A program made the translations under genes and the position numbers. Shown here one piece after another: positions 17,207 to 24,791 of a DNA stretch of 64,000 nt (within the stretch, counting starts at the first letter, position 1; each line of letters starts with the position of its first letter). This DNA comes from Dysosmobacter sp. Marseille-Q4140. GTDB lineage: Bacteria; Bacillota; Clostridia; Oscillospirales; Oscillospiraceae. The stretch is from assembly GCA_018228705.1 (NCBI GenBank), contig CP073694.1:1-64000 (forward strand), given 5' to 3'. The notes under the pieces were generated by a model. The model was not told the origin of the DNA, did not search any database, and saw only the letters and a list, made by a program, of their open reading frames with translations.

Positions 17207-17650
17207 ATGAAACAATACATCGGAACTAAGATTATTCAGGCGGAGCCCGCATTGCGCGGAGACTGTTATAAAGGCCCCCACATTCTGAGCGCGGAAGCGG
17301 CAGCCCAGGACGGCTATCGTGTTCGCTATCCCGACGGCTATGAGAGCTGGAGCCCGAAGGAGGTATTCGAGGAGGCATACCGGCTCACGGATGCCTTGAG
17401 TTTTGGGCTTGCAATCGAGGCTGCCAAGAAGGGAAAGCGGATTGCCCGGAAAGGGTGGAACGGCAAGGGCCAGTATGTGGAACTGGCATCGGGCATCGGC
17501 TATGTGGGGCCGGACGGGAGAACCGTGAACGCGGAGCACGCCGCCATCGGGAACAAAGCCTTTGCCTTTGTCGGGACCTCTGGAGTACAGATGGGTTGGC
17601 TGGCATCTCAGGCGGATATGCTGGCGGCTGACTGGATCATCCTTGAGTAA
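17207..17650 (+). CDS. DUF2829 / Tad2-like phage protein (possible anti-Thoeris sponge)
   Basis: 147 residues. The C-terminal about 80 residues match the DUF2829 pattern: 'SFGLAIEAAKKGKRIARKGWNG' with the conserved RKGW core, and 'MGWLASQADMLAADWIIL' at the end. Family members named Tad2 bind the cyclic ADP-ribose signal of the Thoeris defence system; that is established for some members only. The N-terminal about 65 residues ('SWSPKEVFEEAYR') form a common phage extension. It lies between endolysin and holin, an accessory position. The Tad2 activity of this copy is inference. Confidence 0.75.
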   Translation: MKQYIGTKIIQAEPALRGDCYKGPHILSAEAAAQDGYRVRYPDGYESWSPKEVFEEAYRLTDALSFGLAIEAAKKGKRIARKGWNGKGQYVELASGIGYVGPDGRTVNAEHAAIGNKAFAFVGTSGVQMGWLASQADMLAADWIILE

Positions 17651-17661
17651 GGAGGTGCAAC

Positions 17662-18120
17662 ATGGAGAACATCAATGCGTTCAAAGCGGCGATTACCGCG
17701 ATCCTGGCCGCTATGACGGCCTTGTGGGGCTGGTTTGGATGGATCGTGGTGGCGTGGATCGCCTGTATGGCAATCGACTACATCACCGGCTCTTTCGCTG
17801 CCCTGCGGGCAGGGGAGTGGTCCAGTTCCACCGCCAGAGACGGCATCTGGCACAAGGTCGGCTCTATCGTAGCTGTGGTGGTGGCCGCCATTTTGGATAT
17901 GGTTATCGGCATGATTATCGCCAACATCCCTAATATTACGCTCCCTTTTACGTACAGCGTGCTCCTCGGCCCCCTGGTGGTTATTTGGTATATTCTTACC
18001 GAGGCCGGAAGCATCATCGAAAACGCCGGCGCTTTGGGCGCTCCGATTCCGCCCTGGTTGTCGAAGATGATCGAGGCGCTGAGGAATAATGTCGACGATG
18101 CTGCCGGACCCGGCGAATAG
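17662..18120 (+). CDS. Phage holin (toxin secretion/phage lysis holin family)
   Basis: 152 residues with three to four hydrophobic segments (about residues 8-40, 67-90 and 93-115). A conserved 'AIDYITGSFAALRAGEWSSSTARDGIWHK' type loop identifies the Phage_holin_4_1 family. It permeabilises the membrane so the endolysin can reach the wall. The start follows AAGGAGGTGCAAC. It is the last phage gene before the host junction, and the order endolysin-DUF2829-holin runs in the late direction. Confidence 0.85.
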   Translation: MENINAFKAAITAILAAMTALWGWFGWIVVAWIACMAIDYITGSFAALRAGEWSSSTARDGIWHKVGSIVAVVVAAILDMVIGMIIANIPNITLPFTYSVLLGPLVVIWYILTEAGSIIENAGALGAPIPPWLSKMIEALRNNVDDAAGPGE

Positions 18121-18189
18121 TTATAAACCGCTCCATGTTATGATAAGGATTGCATCGAGGATCTGCGCTTCTACCCGAAGCTGTCCTGC
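18121..18189 (+). other. Probable prophage-host junction (attR region) inside a host gene
   Basis: The holin stop is at 18,118-18,120. From 18,127 a frame is open that reads 'APCYDKDCIEDLRFYPKLSC' and continues into the host Cys-rich protein without a start codon until the GTG at 18,190. I remember relatives of that protein as having about 15-25 further N-terminal residues before this 'DKDCIEDLR' block. The junction and the att core therefore probably lie within roughly 18,121-18,150. The left end is outside the window, so the core repeat cannot be identified. Confidence 0.5.
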
Positions 18190-18882
18190 GTGGAGGCTCT
18201 CAACCGCGCCCAGTCCGTCAAGGCCGGCAGCGCCAAGCTGCTGTACGTCTACGTGGACACCGAGCCCGTCAGCTTCAACCGGGGCTTCTACACCGTGGAT
18301 ATGCGGTTTTTCTACCAGGTGACCCTCCAGGCCTATCTGAACTGCTCCTGCCCCGTCACTGTGGAGGGCCTGTGCGTGTTCGACAAGCGGGCCATTCTCT
18401 TCGGCAGCGAGGGCAGCGCCAAGATCTTCTCCTCCCAGATGCGGGCGGGGGAGTGCGACGTCCAGCTGACCCGTCAGGCCAACGCCCCCATCGCCGTGGT
18501 GGAGGCCGTGGACCCCATCGTCCTGGACGCCCGGATCGTGGACTGCTGCGGCCGCCGGGAGTGCGACTGCGACCTGTGCGAGGTGCCCAGCTTCATCAAC
18601 GAGTGCTTCGCCGGGGAGCTCTCCAGCGGCGATGACTGCCGCCGGGTCTATGTCACCCTGGGCCAGTTCTCCATCGTCCGGCTGGAGCGGGACACCCAGC
18701 TGCTGGTGCCGGTGTACGACTACTGCATGCCCGACAAGGAGTGCGCCTGCGGCGACGGCTGCGAGGATCCCTGCGCCCTCTTCCGTACCATCAACTTCCC
18801 GGTGGGCGAGTTCTTCCCGCCCAACACCGTCAAGGCGCCGGAGTGCTACGAGGAGGCCAAGGGCTGCTGCTGCCACAAGTGA
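18190..18882 (+). CDS. Cys-rich conserved host protein, 5' end displaced by the prophage
   Basis: 230 residues from a GTG, but coding similarity begins earlier (open from 18,127), so this is probably a truncated gene. The core 'VYVDTEPVSFNRGFYTVDMR', 'FDKRAILFGSEGSAKIF' and 'VTLGQFSIVRLERDTQLLVP' is a conserved Clostridia protein of unknown function. CxC/CC clusters occur near 118-127 and at the C-terminus ('ECACGDGCEDPC', 'KGCCCHK'). The Cys clusters suggest a disulfide-rich coat-like or metal-binding protein, but nothing firmer can be said. It is followed by a terminator. Confidence 0.65.
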   Translation: MEALNRAQSVKAGSAKLLYVYVDTEPVSFNRGFYTVDMRFFYQVTLQAYLNCSCPVTVEGLCVFDKRAILFGSEGSAKIFSSQMRAGECDVQLTRQANAPIAVVEAVDPIVLDARIVDCCGRRECDCDLCEVPSFINECFAGELSSGDDCRRVYVTLGQFSIVRLERDTQLLVPVYDYCMPDKECACGDGCEDPCALFRTINFPVGEFFPPNTVKAPECYEEAKGCCCHK

Positions 18883-18995
18883 GGCCCTGCGGGGGCGGCC
18901 CCTCCTGAGGGTGCGAGGTCCCCGGAGAGTGCACCCCATTTTCAGCACCAGCGTGGTTCCCCCCGGCCGAAATAAGTTCGGCCGGGGCTGCGCTA

Positions 18996-19022
18996 AAAAC
19001 TTGCCCCCGGCAAGTTTTCTTA
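18996..19022 (+). terminator. Terminator after the Cys-rich gene
   Basis: AAAACTTGCC / GGCAAGTTTT stem (10 bp, 3-nt loop) followed by CTTA. A second GC hairpin (CCCCGGCCGAA / TTCGGCCGGGG) precedes it at 18,961-18,987. The rest of the interval 18,883-19,668 contains no gene and is occupied by repeat element A. Confidence 0.65.
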
Positions 19023-19029
19023 ACGCTGC

Positions 19030-19612
19030 GCCGGTCCAAGAGAAAAGGCGCTTTTGACGAAGATGCGGCCCATCCGGGCCGCATCTTCGTGTAACGGGGG
19101 GGCGTGCGAATCGGTCCGGCAGGCATCGATGGCCCCATCGTCCCTGCGCCGGACCCCGGCAGTCGAAAGACCTTGGAGCCGCATAGACGGTGCGGCGGGT
19201 GATCGGGGTGGTTGTCGGATTTGCCCCTGCTCCGATCTCCGCGCGTTACGCGCTGCCCCGGCGGTTGATGCAGGCCTCCCATTGGGGGGTAGGGGCGGAT
19301 GGGGGATCCGCCCGTGGTGCTGACTTTCGTCGAACGCCGGGGGAGCGGCAGCGGAAATCGGCGCTGGTCGATTCGTCTGCCACCCCGTCCATCCACCCGC
19401 GGACGTTGTGCGGGGACCAGGCTCTTCCAGCGCCAATGTCCGGCGCAGGGCCGACGGTGCAGCCACCCCTCACCACGCCGATTCGCACGACCCCCGTCAT
19501 ACGAAAGGGCGGCCCATTCGGGCCGTCCTTTCGTCTCAGCATCTTTTCTTTTGACCGGCCGCGGCCGTTTTCTTTTCGATGCCTCGAAAAGAAAATGGGG
19601 GCGGAATCCGCC
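19030..19612. repeat. Intergenic inverted-repeat element, copy A
   Basis: About 580 bp with imperfect terminal inverted repeats of about 110 bp. The left end carries a hairpin at 19,057-19,090 and GCGAATCGG at 19,106-19,114. The right end carries the mirror image: CCGATTCGC at 19,478-19,486 and a hairpin at 19,501-19,534. After the right hairpin come the blocks TCTTTTCTTTTGACCGGCCG and a TTTTCTTTTCGATGCC/TCGAAAAGAAAA hairpin. Related ends occur near 40.0, 40.7, 47.1 and 56.9 kb. No convincing gene or transposase lies inside. Confidence 0.7.
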
Positions 19613-19668
19613 GGGAGACCTCCCGGCCTCCCCGGAGGGGCGCCTCCCGGCCGGGTCCGCCCGTCCCC

Positions 19669-20097
19669 TTACATCTGCCCCTGGTAGCGGACCATGAGGC
19701 ACCACTCCAGCACGGACTTGCCTGCGAACACCCCCACCGCTGTGAGCGTCACCCACAGCGGAGCCCCCAGGGCGATGGACAGCCACGCCGCTCCCAGCAC
19801 CGTCCACTGGAGGACCTCGCCGGAGACGGCTTTGGCCCGGCGGCGGATGGCGGTGTTGCGCTCGTCCTTCTCCTCGATCTCCGTCTGACGGGCCAGCCGG
19901 GGGTCCTTCTCCGCCTGCCGCAGCATCAAGAGGTTGGCAAGGCCCATGGCGGCAAGGCCCGAACTGACGCCCACCATGGCCCCGCCCGCCGTGTCGGGCA
20001 GAGCGTCGCCCAGCAGGGCCGTCAATGCCAGTGCCGCCGCCAGCAGCCCAAGGCCCAGGATCAGCAGCGTCCGGTACAGCGTGCGTTTCTTGTTCAT
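19669..20097 (-). CDS. Small membrane protein, paralogue of its upstream neighbour
   Basis: 142 residues with four hydrophobic segments in two pairs (about 9-30, 38-60, 93-112, 115-135). A charged loop 'EIEEKDERNTAIRRRAKA' lies between the pairs; the neighbour upstream has the same layout and motif ('KVRNDERNTAIRYRAEA'). These proteins commonly sit behind a small XRE repressor in Firmicutes, as here. The function is unknown; a membrane-stress or signalling role is only inference. It is the last gene of the minus-strand operon. Confidence 0.7.
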   Translation of the reverse strand: MNKKRTLYRTLLILGLGLLAAALALTALLGDALPDTAGGAMVGVSSGLAAMGLANLLMLRQAEKDPRLARQTEIEEKDERNTAIRRRAKAVSGEVLQWTVLGAAWLSIALGAPLWVTLTAVGVFAGKSVLEWCLMVRYQGQM

Positions 20098-20110
20098 GGT
20101 CCGATCCTCC

Positions 20111-20530
20111 TCACATTCTCCGCCGCAGCCACAGGGTGAATACCACGGTCAGCAGCACGTTGAAAGCGACAATGCCCAGCAGCGTCCAGGTGATCCATTC
20201 CGGCACGTCCAGGTAGCTGGACACGACGCCACCCAGAGCCAGCAGCACCGTGGTGACGTTGCCCGCCCAGGCCTCCGCCCGGTAGCGGATGGCGGTGTTG
20301 CGCTCGTCATTGCGCACCTTCTCCCGCTGCTGAAGCACCGGGTCCGACTGGATCATGCTCTGTCCGATCAGGCCCGCGATGCCCAGGCCGATGGCGAGGC
20401 CCCCCAGAGGGGCAAGGATCTCGGACACGGCCGTGGGCAGGAACTGGGCCCGGATATCCAGCAGGCCCACGGCCACCAAGGCCACGCCCAACACCATTAC
20501 CAGGCAATACGCAAGGGTGGTCCGCTTCAT
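20111..20530 (-). CDS. Small membrane protein with the DERNTAIR loop
   Basis: 139 residues with four predicted membrane helices and a central cytosolic loop containing 'NDERNTAIRYRAEAWAGN'. It overlaps the stop of the upstream XRE regulator by 4 nt (ATGA-type), so the two are translationally coupled. It is paralogous to the 142-residue protein that follows 13 nt downstream. The function is unknown. Confidence 0.7.
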   Translation of the reverse strand: MKRTTLAYCLVMVLGVALVAVGLLDIRAQFLPTAVSEILAPLGGLAIGLGIAGLIGQSMIQSDPVLQQREKVRNDERNTAIRYRAEAWAGNVTTVLLALGGVVSSYLDVPEWITWTLLGIVAFNVLLTVVFTLWLRRRM

Positions 20531-20733
20531 GATCCCTCATCCTCCTCGTAGATGAAAATGTCCTCAATGGCGCAGTCAAAGTACCGGGCGAGCTTGAAGG
20601 CCAGCAGGATGGAGGGGTTGTACCGCCCGTTTTCCAACGAGCCGATGGTCTGCCGGGAGACCTCCAGGGCCTCCGCCAGCTCCTCCTGCCGCAGGCCCCG
20701 CGCCTTTCGCAGATGCTCCAGCCGGTTTTTCAT
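20527..20733 (-). CDS. XRE-family HTH transcriptional regulator
   Basis: 68 residues, essentially a single helix-turn-helix: 'MKNRLEHLRKARGLRQEELA' then 'VSRQTIGSLENGRYNPS', the standard recognition helix of the YozG/XRE group, and a short acidic tail. It is the first gene of a three-gene minus-strand operon with two membrane proteins. A perfect palindrome overlaps the transcription start, so autoregulation is likely. Confidence 0.85.
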   Translation of the reverse strand: MKNRLEHLRKARGLRQEELAEALEVSRQTIGSLENGRYNPSILLAFKLARYFDCAIEDIFIYEEDEGS

Positions 20734-20756
20734 GGCGCGCCCCCTCTCTTTGTGAA

Positions 20757-20776
20757 ATGGAAAGTTTGCTTTCCAT
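20757..20776 (-). promoter_or_regulatory. Palindromic operator candidate for the XRE regulator
   Basis: ATGGAAAGTTTGCTTTCCAT has perfect 8-bp arms and lies between the -10 box and the XRE start codon. A further half site (CACTTTCCAT, 20,813-20,822) flanks the -35 side. The spacing suits a dimeric HTH repressor binding both sites. Confidence 0.6.
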
Positions 20777-20780
20777 CATC

Positions 20781-20809
20781 AGCGTACCACAGCAGCGGAA
20801 AAATGTCAA
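20781..20809 (-). promoter_or_regulatory. Sigma-A promoter of the XRE/membrane operon
   Basis: Read on the minus strand: TTGACA (20,809-20,804), 17 bp, TACGCT (20,786-20,781). It is divergent from the valS leader promoter only 37 bp away. Confidence 0.75.
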
Positions 20810-20845
20810 GCGCACTTTCCATTTATCCGGTGAAAGGGAGGAGGC

Positions 20846-20874
20846 TTGACAATCCCGGCGGGGAAGGATATACT
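20846..20874 (+). promoter_or_regulatory. Sigma-A promoter of the valS T-box transcript
   Basis: TTGACA (20,846-20,851), 17-bp spacer, TATACT (20,869-20,874). The T-box leader begins just downstream. Confidence 0.8.
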
Positions 20875-20880
20875 AGAGCG

Positions 20881-21140
20881 GTATATTGAACTGCGGAGAT
20901 GGGAAGCAGTACCCGGAGGGCGGAAGCCGAGAGAGAGCGCGGATGGTGGAAGCGCCCGTGAGGCCGCCGGGGAAGTCGTCCCGGAGCACCGGAGCCGAAG
21001 GAGGAGTAGGCTGCGGCGGCATCCCACCGTTACCGGGGAGGGGCGCGGCAGCGCCCGCTGAGCGCGTGCATGGCACGAATCCAGGTGGTACCGCGGACAT
21101 TTGTTCGCCCTGGGCCGAAGAGGCCCGGGGCGTTTTTGTT
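20881..21140 (+). promoter_or_regulatory. T-box riboswitch leader (valine-type) upstream of YcxB-like gene and valS
   Basis: Stem I features are visible near the 5' end ('GCAGTACC' AGUA-type bulge; GGTGGAAGC distal loop), and the 3' antiterminator signature is GGTGGTACCGCGG at 21,084-21,096. A terminator follows: CGCCCTGGGCC / GGCCCGGGGCG at 21,106-21,132, then TTTTT. The specifier side holds two GTC triplets at 20,975-20,980, consistent with a valine codon. Uncharged tRNA-Val should stabilise the antiterminator and allow expression. The motif and terminator are seen; the exact specifier register is inferred. Confidence 0.85.
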
Positions 21141-21160
21141 TGGAGGGAGGAGGGAGCGCG

Positions 21161-21688
21161 TTGTTCGAGATACAGATCCCTGCAGGGACGCCGGTCATAG
21201 GCGCGGTCACTTTTTTCCAGATAAAGCTGGGAAAATTCCGCCTGCTCCGGGTCTGGCGCATCTTCCTCCTGGTGCTGGGGGTGCTGTCATTGCTGGTGGG
21301 GGCCCTGTGCCTCCTGGTCTCCCTGGACGTCCTGGCCCTGGCCCCGGTGGTGATGGGGATACTGCTGCTGCTCCTGGGAGCCGGTCTCCCCCGCATGGCT
21401 GTCCGCATGGCGGATAACATGTTGAAGAAGGACCTCAAAAGTTGCCATCCGGTGTGCATCACCTTTGATGGCGACGGCATGCGCAAGACGGTCCACGGCA
21501 TCGTGACCACGGTCCCCTATGAGAGCTTCAGCCATCTGCTGCTCTGCCGGGGGAGCTACGTAGTGGGCCTGGAGGGCGAGACCACCCGGTACCAGTCGCT
21601 GCCCAAAGACTGTTTCACCCAGGGAGATCCAGAGGCCTTCCCGGACTTTTTCCGGGAAAAGACGGGCCTTAGCCTTGTATCCATCTAA
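21161..21688 (+). CDS. YcxB-like membrane protein between the T-box and valS
   Basis: 175 residues from a TTG start behind GGAGGAGGG; an upstream in-frame ATG at 21,101 lies within the T-box terminator and is not credible. Two hydrophobic segments (about 30-55 and 57-75) are followed by a C-terminal cytosolic domain ('KTVHGIVTTVPYESFSHLL', 'FPDFFREKTGLS') resembling the YcxB-like family, whose function is unknown. It lies in the same transcription unit as valS and so is placed under T-box control. It may be a chance passenger or a valine-linked membrane factor. Confidence 0.65.
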   Translation: MFEIQIPAGTPVIGAVTFFQIKLGKFRLLRVWRIFLLVLGVLSLLVGALCLLVSLDVLALAPVVMGILLLLLGAGLPRMAVRMADNMLKKDLKSCHPVCITFDGDGMRKTVHGIVTTVPYESFSHLLLCRGSYVVGLEGETTRYQSLPKDCFTQGDPEAFPDFFREKTGLSLVSI

Positions 21689-21735
21689 CTTCACGAATCA
21701 GGACCCCAGGTCCAAGAGCATAGGAGGATCGACTC

Positions 21736-24372
21736 ATGAGAAAAGAACTGCCAAAGGTGTATGAGCCCCAGCAGGTGGAGGGGCGCATCTACGAGATGTG
21801 GGAGAAGGCCGGCTGCTTCAACGGCGACCCGGACCCCAAGAAGGAGCCCTTCTCCATCGTCATGCCGCCCCCCAACGTCACCGGCCAGCTGCACATGGGC
21901 CACGCCCTGGACTGCACCCTCCAGGACATCCTGACCCGCTTCAAGCGGATGCAGGGCTACTCCACGCTGTGGCTGCCCGGCGTGGACCACGCCGGCATCG
22001 CCACTCAGATCAAGGTGGAGGAGGAGCTGCGCACCAAGGAGGGCCTGACCCGCTATGACCTGGGCCGGGAGAAGTTCCTCCAGCGGGTGTGGAAGTGGAA
22101 GGAGCAGTACGGCGACCGGATCGTGGCCCAGCAGAAGAAGATGGGCGTGTCCTGCGACTGGTCCCGCTCCCGCTTTACCATGGACGACACCTGCGCCAAG
22201 GCCGTCCGGGAGACCTTCTGCGAGCTGTACGACAAGGGCCTGATCTACAAGGGCAGCCGCATCATCAACTGGTGCCCCCACTGCACCACCGCCCTGAGTG
22301 ACGCCGAGGTGGAGTATGTGGACAAGCCCGGCCACCTGTGGTATATCCGCTATCCCCTGACCGACGGCTCCGGCGATCTGGTCATCGCCACCACCCGGCC
22401 CGAGACCATGATGGGCGATACGGGCGTGGCCGTGAACCCGGAGGACGAGCGGTTCAAGCACCTGGTGGGCAAGACCTGCATCCTGCCCATCATGAACCGG
22501 GAGATCCCCATTGTGGCCGACGAGTACGTGGAGCTGGGCTTCGGCACCGGCGCCGTGAAGATGACCCCCGCCCACGACCCCAACGACTTCGAGGTGGGCC
22601 TGCGCCACAACCTGGAGACCGTCCGCTGCATCGGCGACGACGGCAAGATCAACGAAAACGGCGGGCCCTACAACGGGATGGACCGCTACGAGTGCCGCAA
22701 GCAGATCGTCAAGGACCTGGAGGAGCAGGGCTACCTCATCAAGACCGAGCCCTACAACCACAACGTGGGCACCTGCTACCGCTGCCACAACGACGTGGAG
22801 CCCCTGATCTCCGCCCAGTGGTTCGTGAAGATGGCGCCCCTGGCCGAGGAGGCGCTGCGGGTCGTCCGGGAGGGCGAGGTGAAGTTCGTCCCCGAGCGGT
22901 TCTCCAAGACCTATATCAACTGGATGGAGAATGTCCACGACTGGTGCATCTCCCGTCAGCTGTGGTGGGGCCATCAGATCCCCGCCTGGTACTGCGACGA
23001 CTGCGGCCACATCAACGTGGACCGGAAGGACCCCACTGTCTGCCAGAAGTGCGGCTCCACCCATCTGACCCGGGACCCGGACGTGCTGGACACCTGGTTC
23101 TCCAGCGCCCTGTGGCCCTTCTCCACCATGGGCTGGCCGGAAAAGACCGCGGACCTGGACTTCTACTATCCCACCTCCGTCATGGTCACCGGCTACGACA
23201 TCATCTTCTTCTGGGTGGCCCGGATGATCTTCTCCGGCTGCGAGCAGATGCACAAGATCCCCTTCCACACCGTGCTGATCCACGGCCTGGTCCGGGACGA
23301 CAAGGGCCGCAAGATGTCCAAGTCCCTGGGCAACGGCATCGACCCGCTGGAGATGGCGGAGAAGTACGGCGCCGACGCCCTGCGCTTCAACCTCATCACC
23401 GGCAACTCCCCGGGCAACGACACCCGGTTCTACACCGAAAAGTGCGAGGCCATGCGCAACTTCGCCAACAAGATCTGGAACGCCAGCCGGTTCGTGATGA
23501 TGAACCTCACCATTGACGCCTGCGCCCTGCCGGACGCCGCGGCCCTGGCCCCGGAGGACAAGTGGGTCCTCTCCAAGCTCAACACCCTGGTCAAGGAGGT
23601 CACCGAGAACCTGGACGCCTACGAGATCGGCGTGGCCTCCGCCAAGGTCTACGACTTCCTGTGGGACACCTACTGCGACTGGTATATCGAGCTGACCAAG
23701 ACCCGCCTGAACGGCACCGACGAGCAGGCCAAGCTCACGGCCCAGAACGTCCTTTGCTACGTGCTGACAGAGCTTCTGAAGCTGCTGCACCCCTTCATGC
23801 CCTTCATCACCGAGGAGATCTTCCAGGCCCTGCCCCACGAGGGTGACTACCTGATGACCTCCGCCTGGCCCAAGTACCGGGAGGACCTGCGCTTCCCGGA
23901 GGAGGAGGCCAGCCTGGAGGCCGTCATGGACACCATCAAGGCCATCCGCACCCGCCGGGCCGAGATGAACGTGGCCCCCTCCAAGAAGGCGGAGGTACTG
24001 CTGGTCACCGCCACGCCGGAGATCTACCGCCAGGGCCTGCACTTCATCGAGCGCCTGGCCTACGCCAGCGCCGTGACCTTTGCCGACGCCGCCCCGGCGG
24101 ACGTCAGCGGCTTTGTCACCGTGGTCACCCACAACGCCACCGCCTACCTGCCCCTGAGCGAGCTGGTGGATCTGGCGGCGGAGCGGGAGCGCATCGCCAA
24201 GGAGCTGGAGAAGGCCCGCAACGGCTTGCGGATCGTGGAGCAGAAGCTCTCCAACGAGAAGTTCGTCTCCCGTGCCCCCGAGGCCGTGGTCAACGTGGAG
24301 CGGGAGAAGGCCGCCAAGTTCCGGGAGCTGATCGCGAAGCTGGAGGAGTCCGCCAAGGCCATGGAGGGCTGA
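21736..24372 (+). CDS. valS: Valyl-tRNA synthetase
   Basis: 878 residues, usual length for bacterial ValRS. The class I HIGH signature is 'PPPNVTGQLHMGHAL' (HMGH at 53-56) and the KMSKS loop is at 526-530. The CP1 editing domain lies between ('TTRPETMMGDTGVAV'), followed by the anticodon-binding domain and a C-terminal coiled-coil arm ('ERIAKELEKARNGLRIVEQKL'). It charges tRNA-Val and hydrolyses Thr-tRNA-Val. The start follows AGGAGGATCGACTC. Expression is controlled by the upstream T-box, and a terminator follows the stop. Confidence 0.97.
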   Translation: MRKELPKVYEPQQVEGRIYEMWEKAGCFNGDPDPKKEPFSIVMPPPNVTGQLHMGHALDCTLQDILTRFKRMQGYSTLWLPGVDHAGIATQIKVEEELRTKEGLTRYDLGREKFLQRVWKWKEQYGDRIVAQQKKMGVSCDWSRSRFTMDDTCAKAVRETFCELYDKGLIYKGSRIINWCPHCTTALSDAEVEYVDKPGHLWYIRYPLTDGSGDLVIATTRPETMMGDTGVAVNPEDERFKHLVGKTCILPIMNREIPIVADEYVELGFGTGAVKMTPAHDPNDFEVGLRHNLETVRCIGDDGKINENGGPYNGMDRYECRKQIVKDLEEQGYLIKTEPYNHNVGTCYRCHNDVEPLISAQWFVKMAPLAEEALRVVREGEVKFVPERFSKTYINWMENVHDWCISRQLWWGHQIPAWYCDDCGHINVDRKDPTVCQKCGSTHLTRDPDVLDTWFSSALWPFSTMGWPEKTADLDFYYPTSVMVTGYDIIFFWVARMIFSGCEQMHKIPFHTVLIHGLVRDDKGRKMSKSLGNGIDPLEMAEKYGADALRFNLITGNSPGNDTRFYTEKCEAMRNFANKIWNASRFVMMNLTIDACALPDAAALAPEDKWVLSKLNTLVKEVTENLDAYEIGVASAKVYDFLWDTYCDWYIELTKTRLNGTDEQAKLTAQNVLCYVLTELLKLLHPFMPFITEEIFQALPHEGDYLMTSAWPKYREDLRFPEEEASLEAVMDTIKAIRTRRAEMNVAPSKKAEVLLVTATPEIYRQGLHFIERLAYASAVTFADAAPADVSGFVTVVTHNATAYLPLSELVDLAAERERIAKELEKARNGLRIVEQKLSNEKFVSRAPEAVVNVEREKAAKFRELIAKLEESAKAMEG

Positions 24373-24394
24373 GGCGAAGTCCCTTTCCCATGAC

Positions 24395-24430
24395 CGCCCG
24401 GCGGGAGCGTCCATCTCCCGCCGGGCGTTT
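24395..24430 (+). terminator. valS terminator
   Basis: Perfect 13-bp stem CGCCCGGCGGGAG / CTCCCGCCGGGCG with a 7-nt loop, followed by TTT. Confidence 0.75.
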
Positions 24431-24441
24431 CCGCAGCGCTC

Positions 24442-24470
24442 TTGACATTCCGGCGCAAATCCGGTATAAT
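24442..24470 (+). promoter_or_regulatory. Consensus sigma-A promoter of tyrS
   Basis: TTGACA (24,442-24,447), 17-bp spacer, TATAAT (24,465-24,470); both boxes are perfect. Confidence 0.85.
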
Positions 24471-24476
24471 CCCACC

Positions 24477-24750
24477 CGTATACAGCGAGGAAGAGGAGGA
24501 GTACCCGCCACGATGCTGCATAGAGAGCCCCTGGCACGGTGAAAAGGGGAGAGCAGACGGCGGCGAATACACCTTGGAGCTGGCACCCCAACGGCCCATG
24601 GGCCCAGTAGGCGTGCTCCGGGAGCGCCCGTTACCGCGCGGCCGTGTGCTGGCACGGCGTGAGGCTGTCCTCGCGAGAGGGCGGCGAAGCAGAGGTGGTA
24701 CCGCGAACGACCATTCGCCCTCTGTCCCAAACACGGGACAGAGGGTTTTG
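24477..24750 (+). promoter_or_regulatory. T-box riboswitch leader (tyrosine) upstream of tyrS
   Basis: The leader runs from the promoter to a terminator with a perfect 11-bp stem (CCCTCTGTCCC / GGGACAGAGGG, 24,718-24,745) and TTTT. The T-box signature AGGTGGTACCGCG is at 24,693-24,705. The specifier candidate is TAC at 24,568-24,570 in 'GCGAATACACC', a tyrosine codon matching the downstream gene. The AGTA-type bulge and GC-rich stem I are visible upstream. Uncharged tRNA-Tyr would favour read-through. Confidence 0.9.
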
Positions 24751-24791
24751 ATTCTGTTCCGAAAAAACCTTTGAACAGGAGAGAACGAAAC

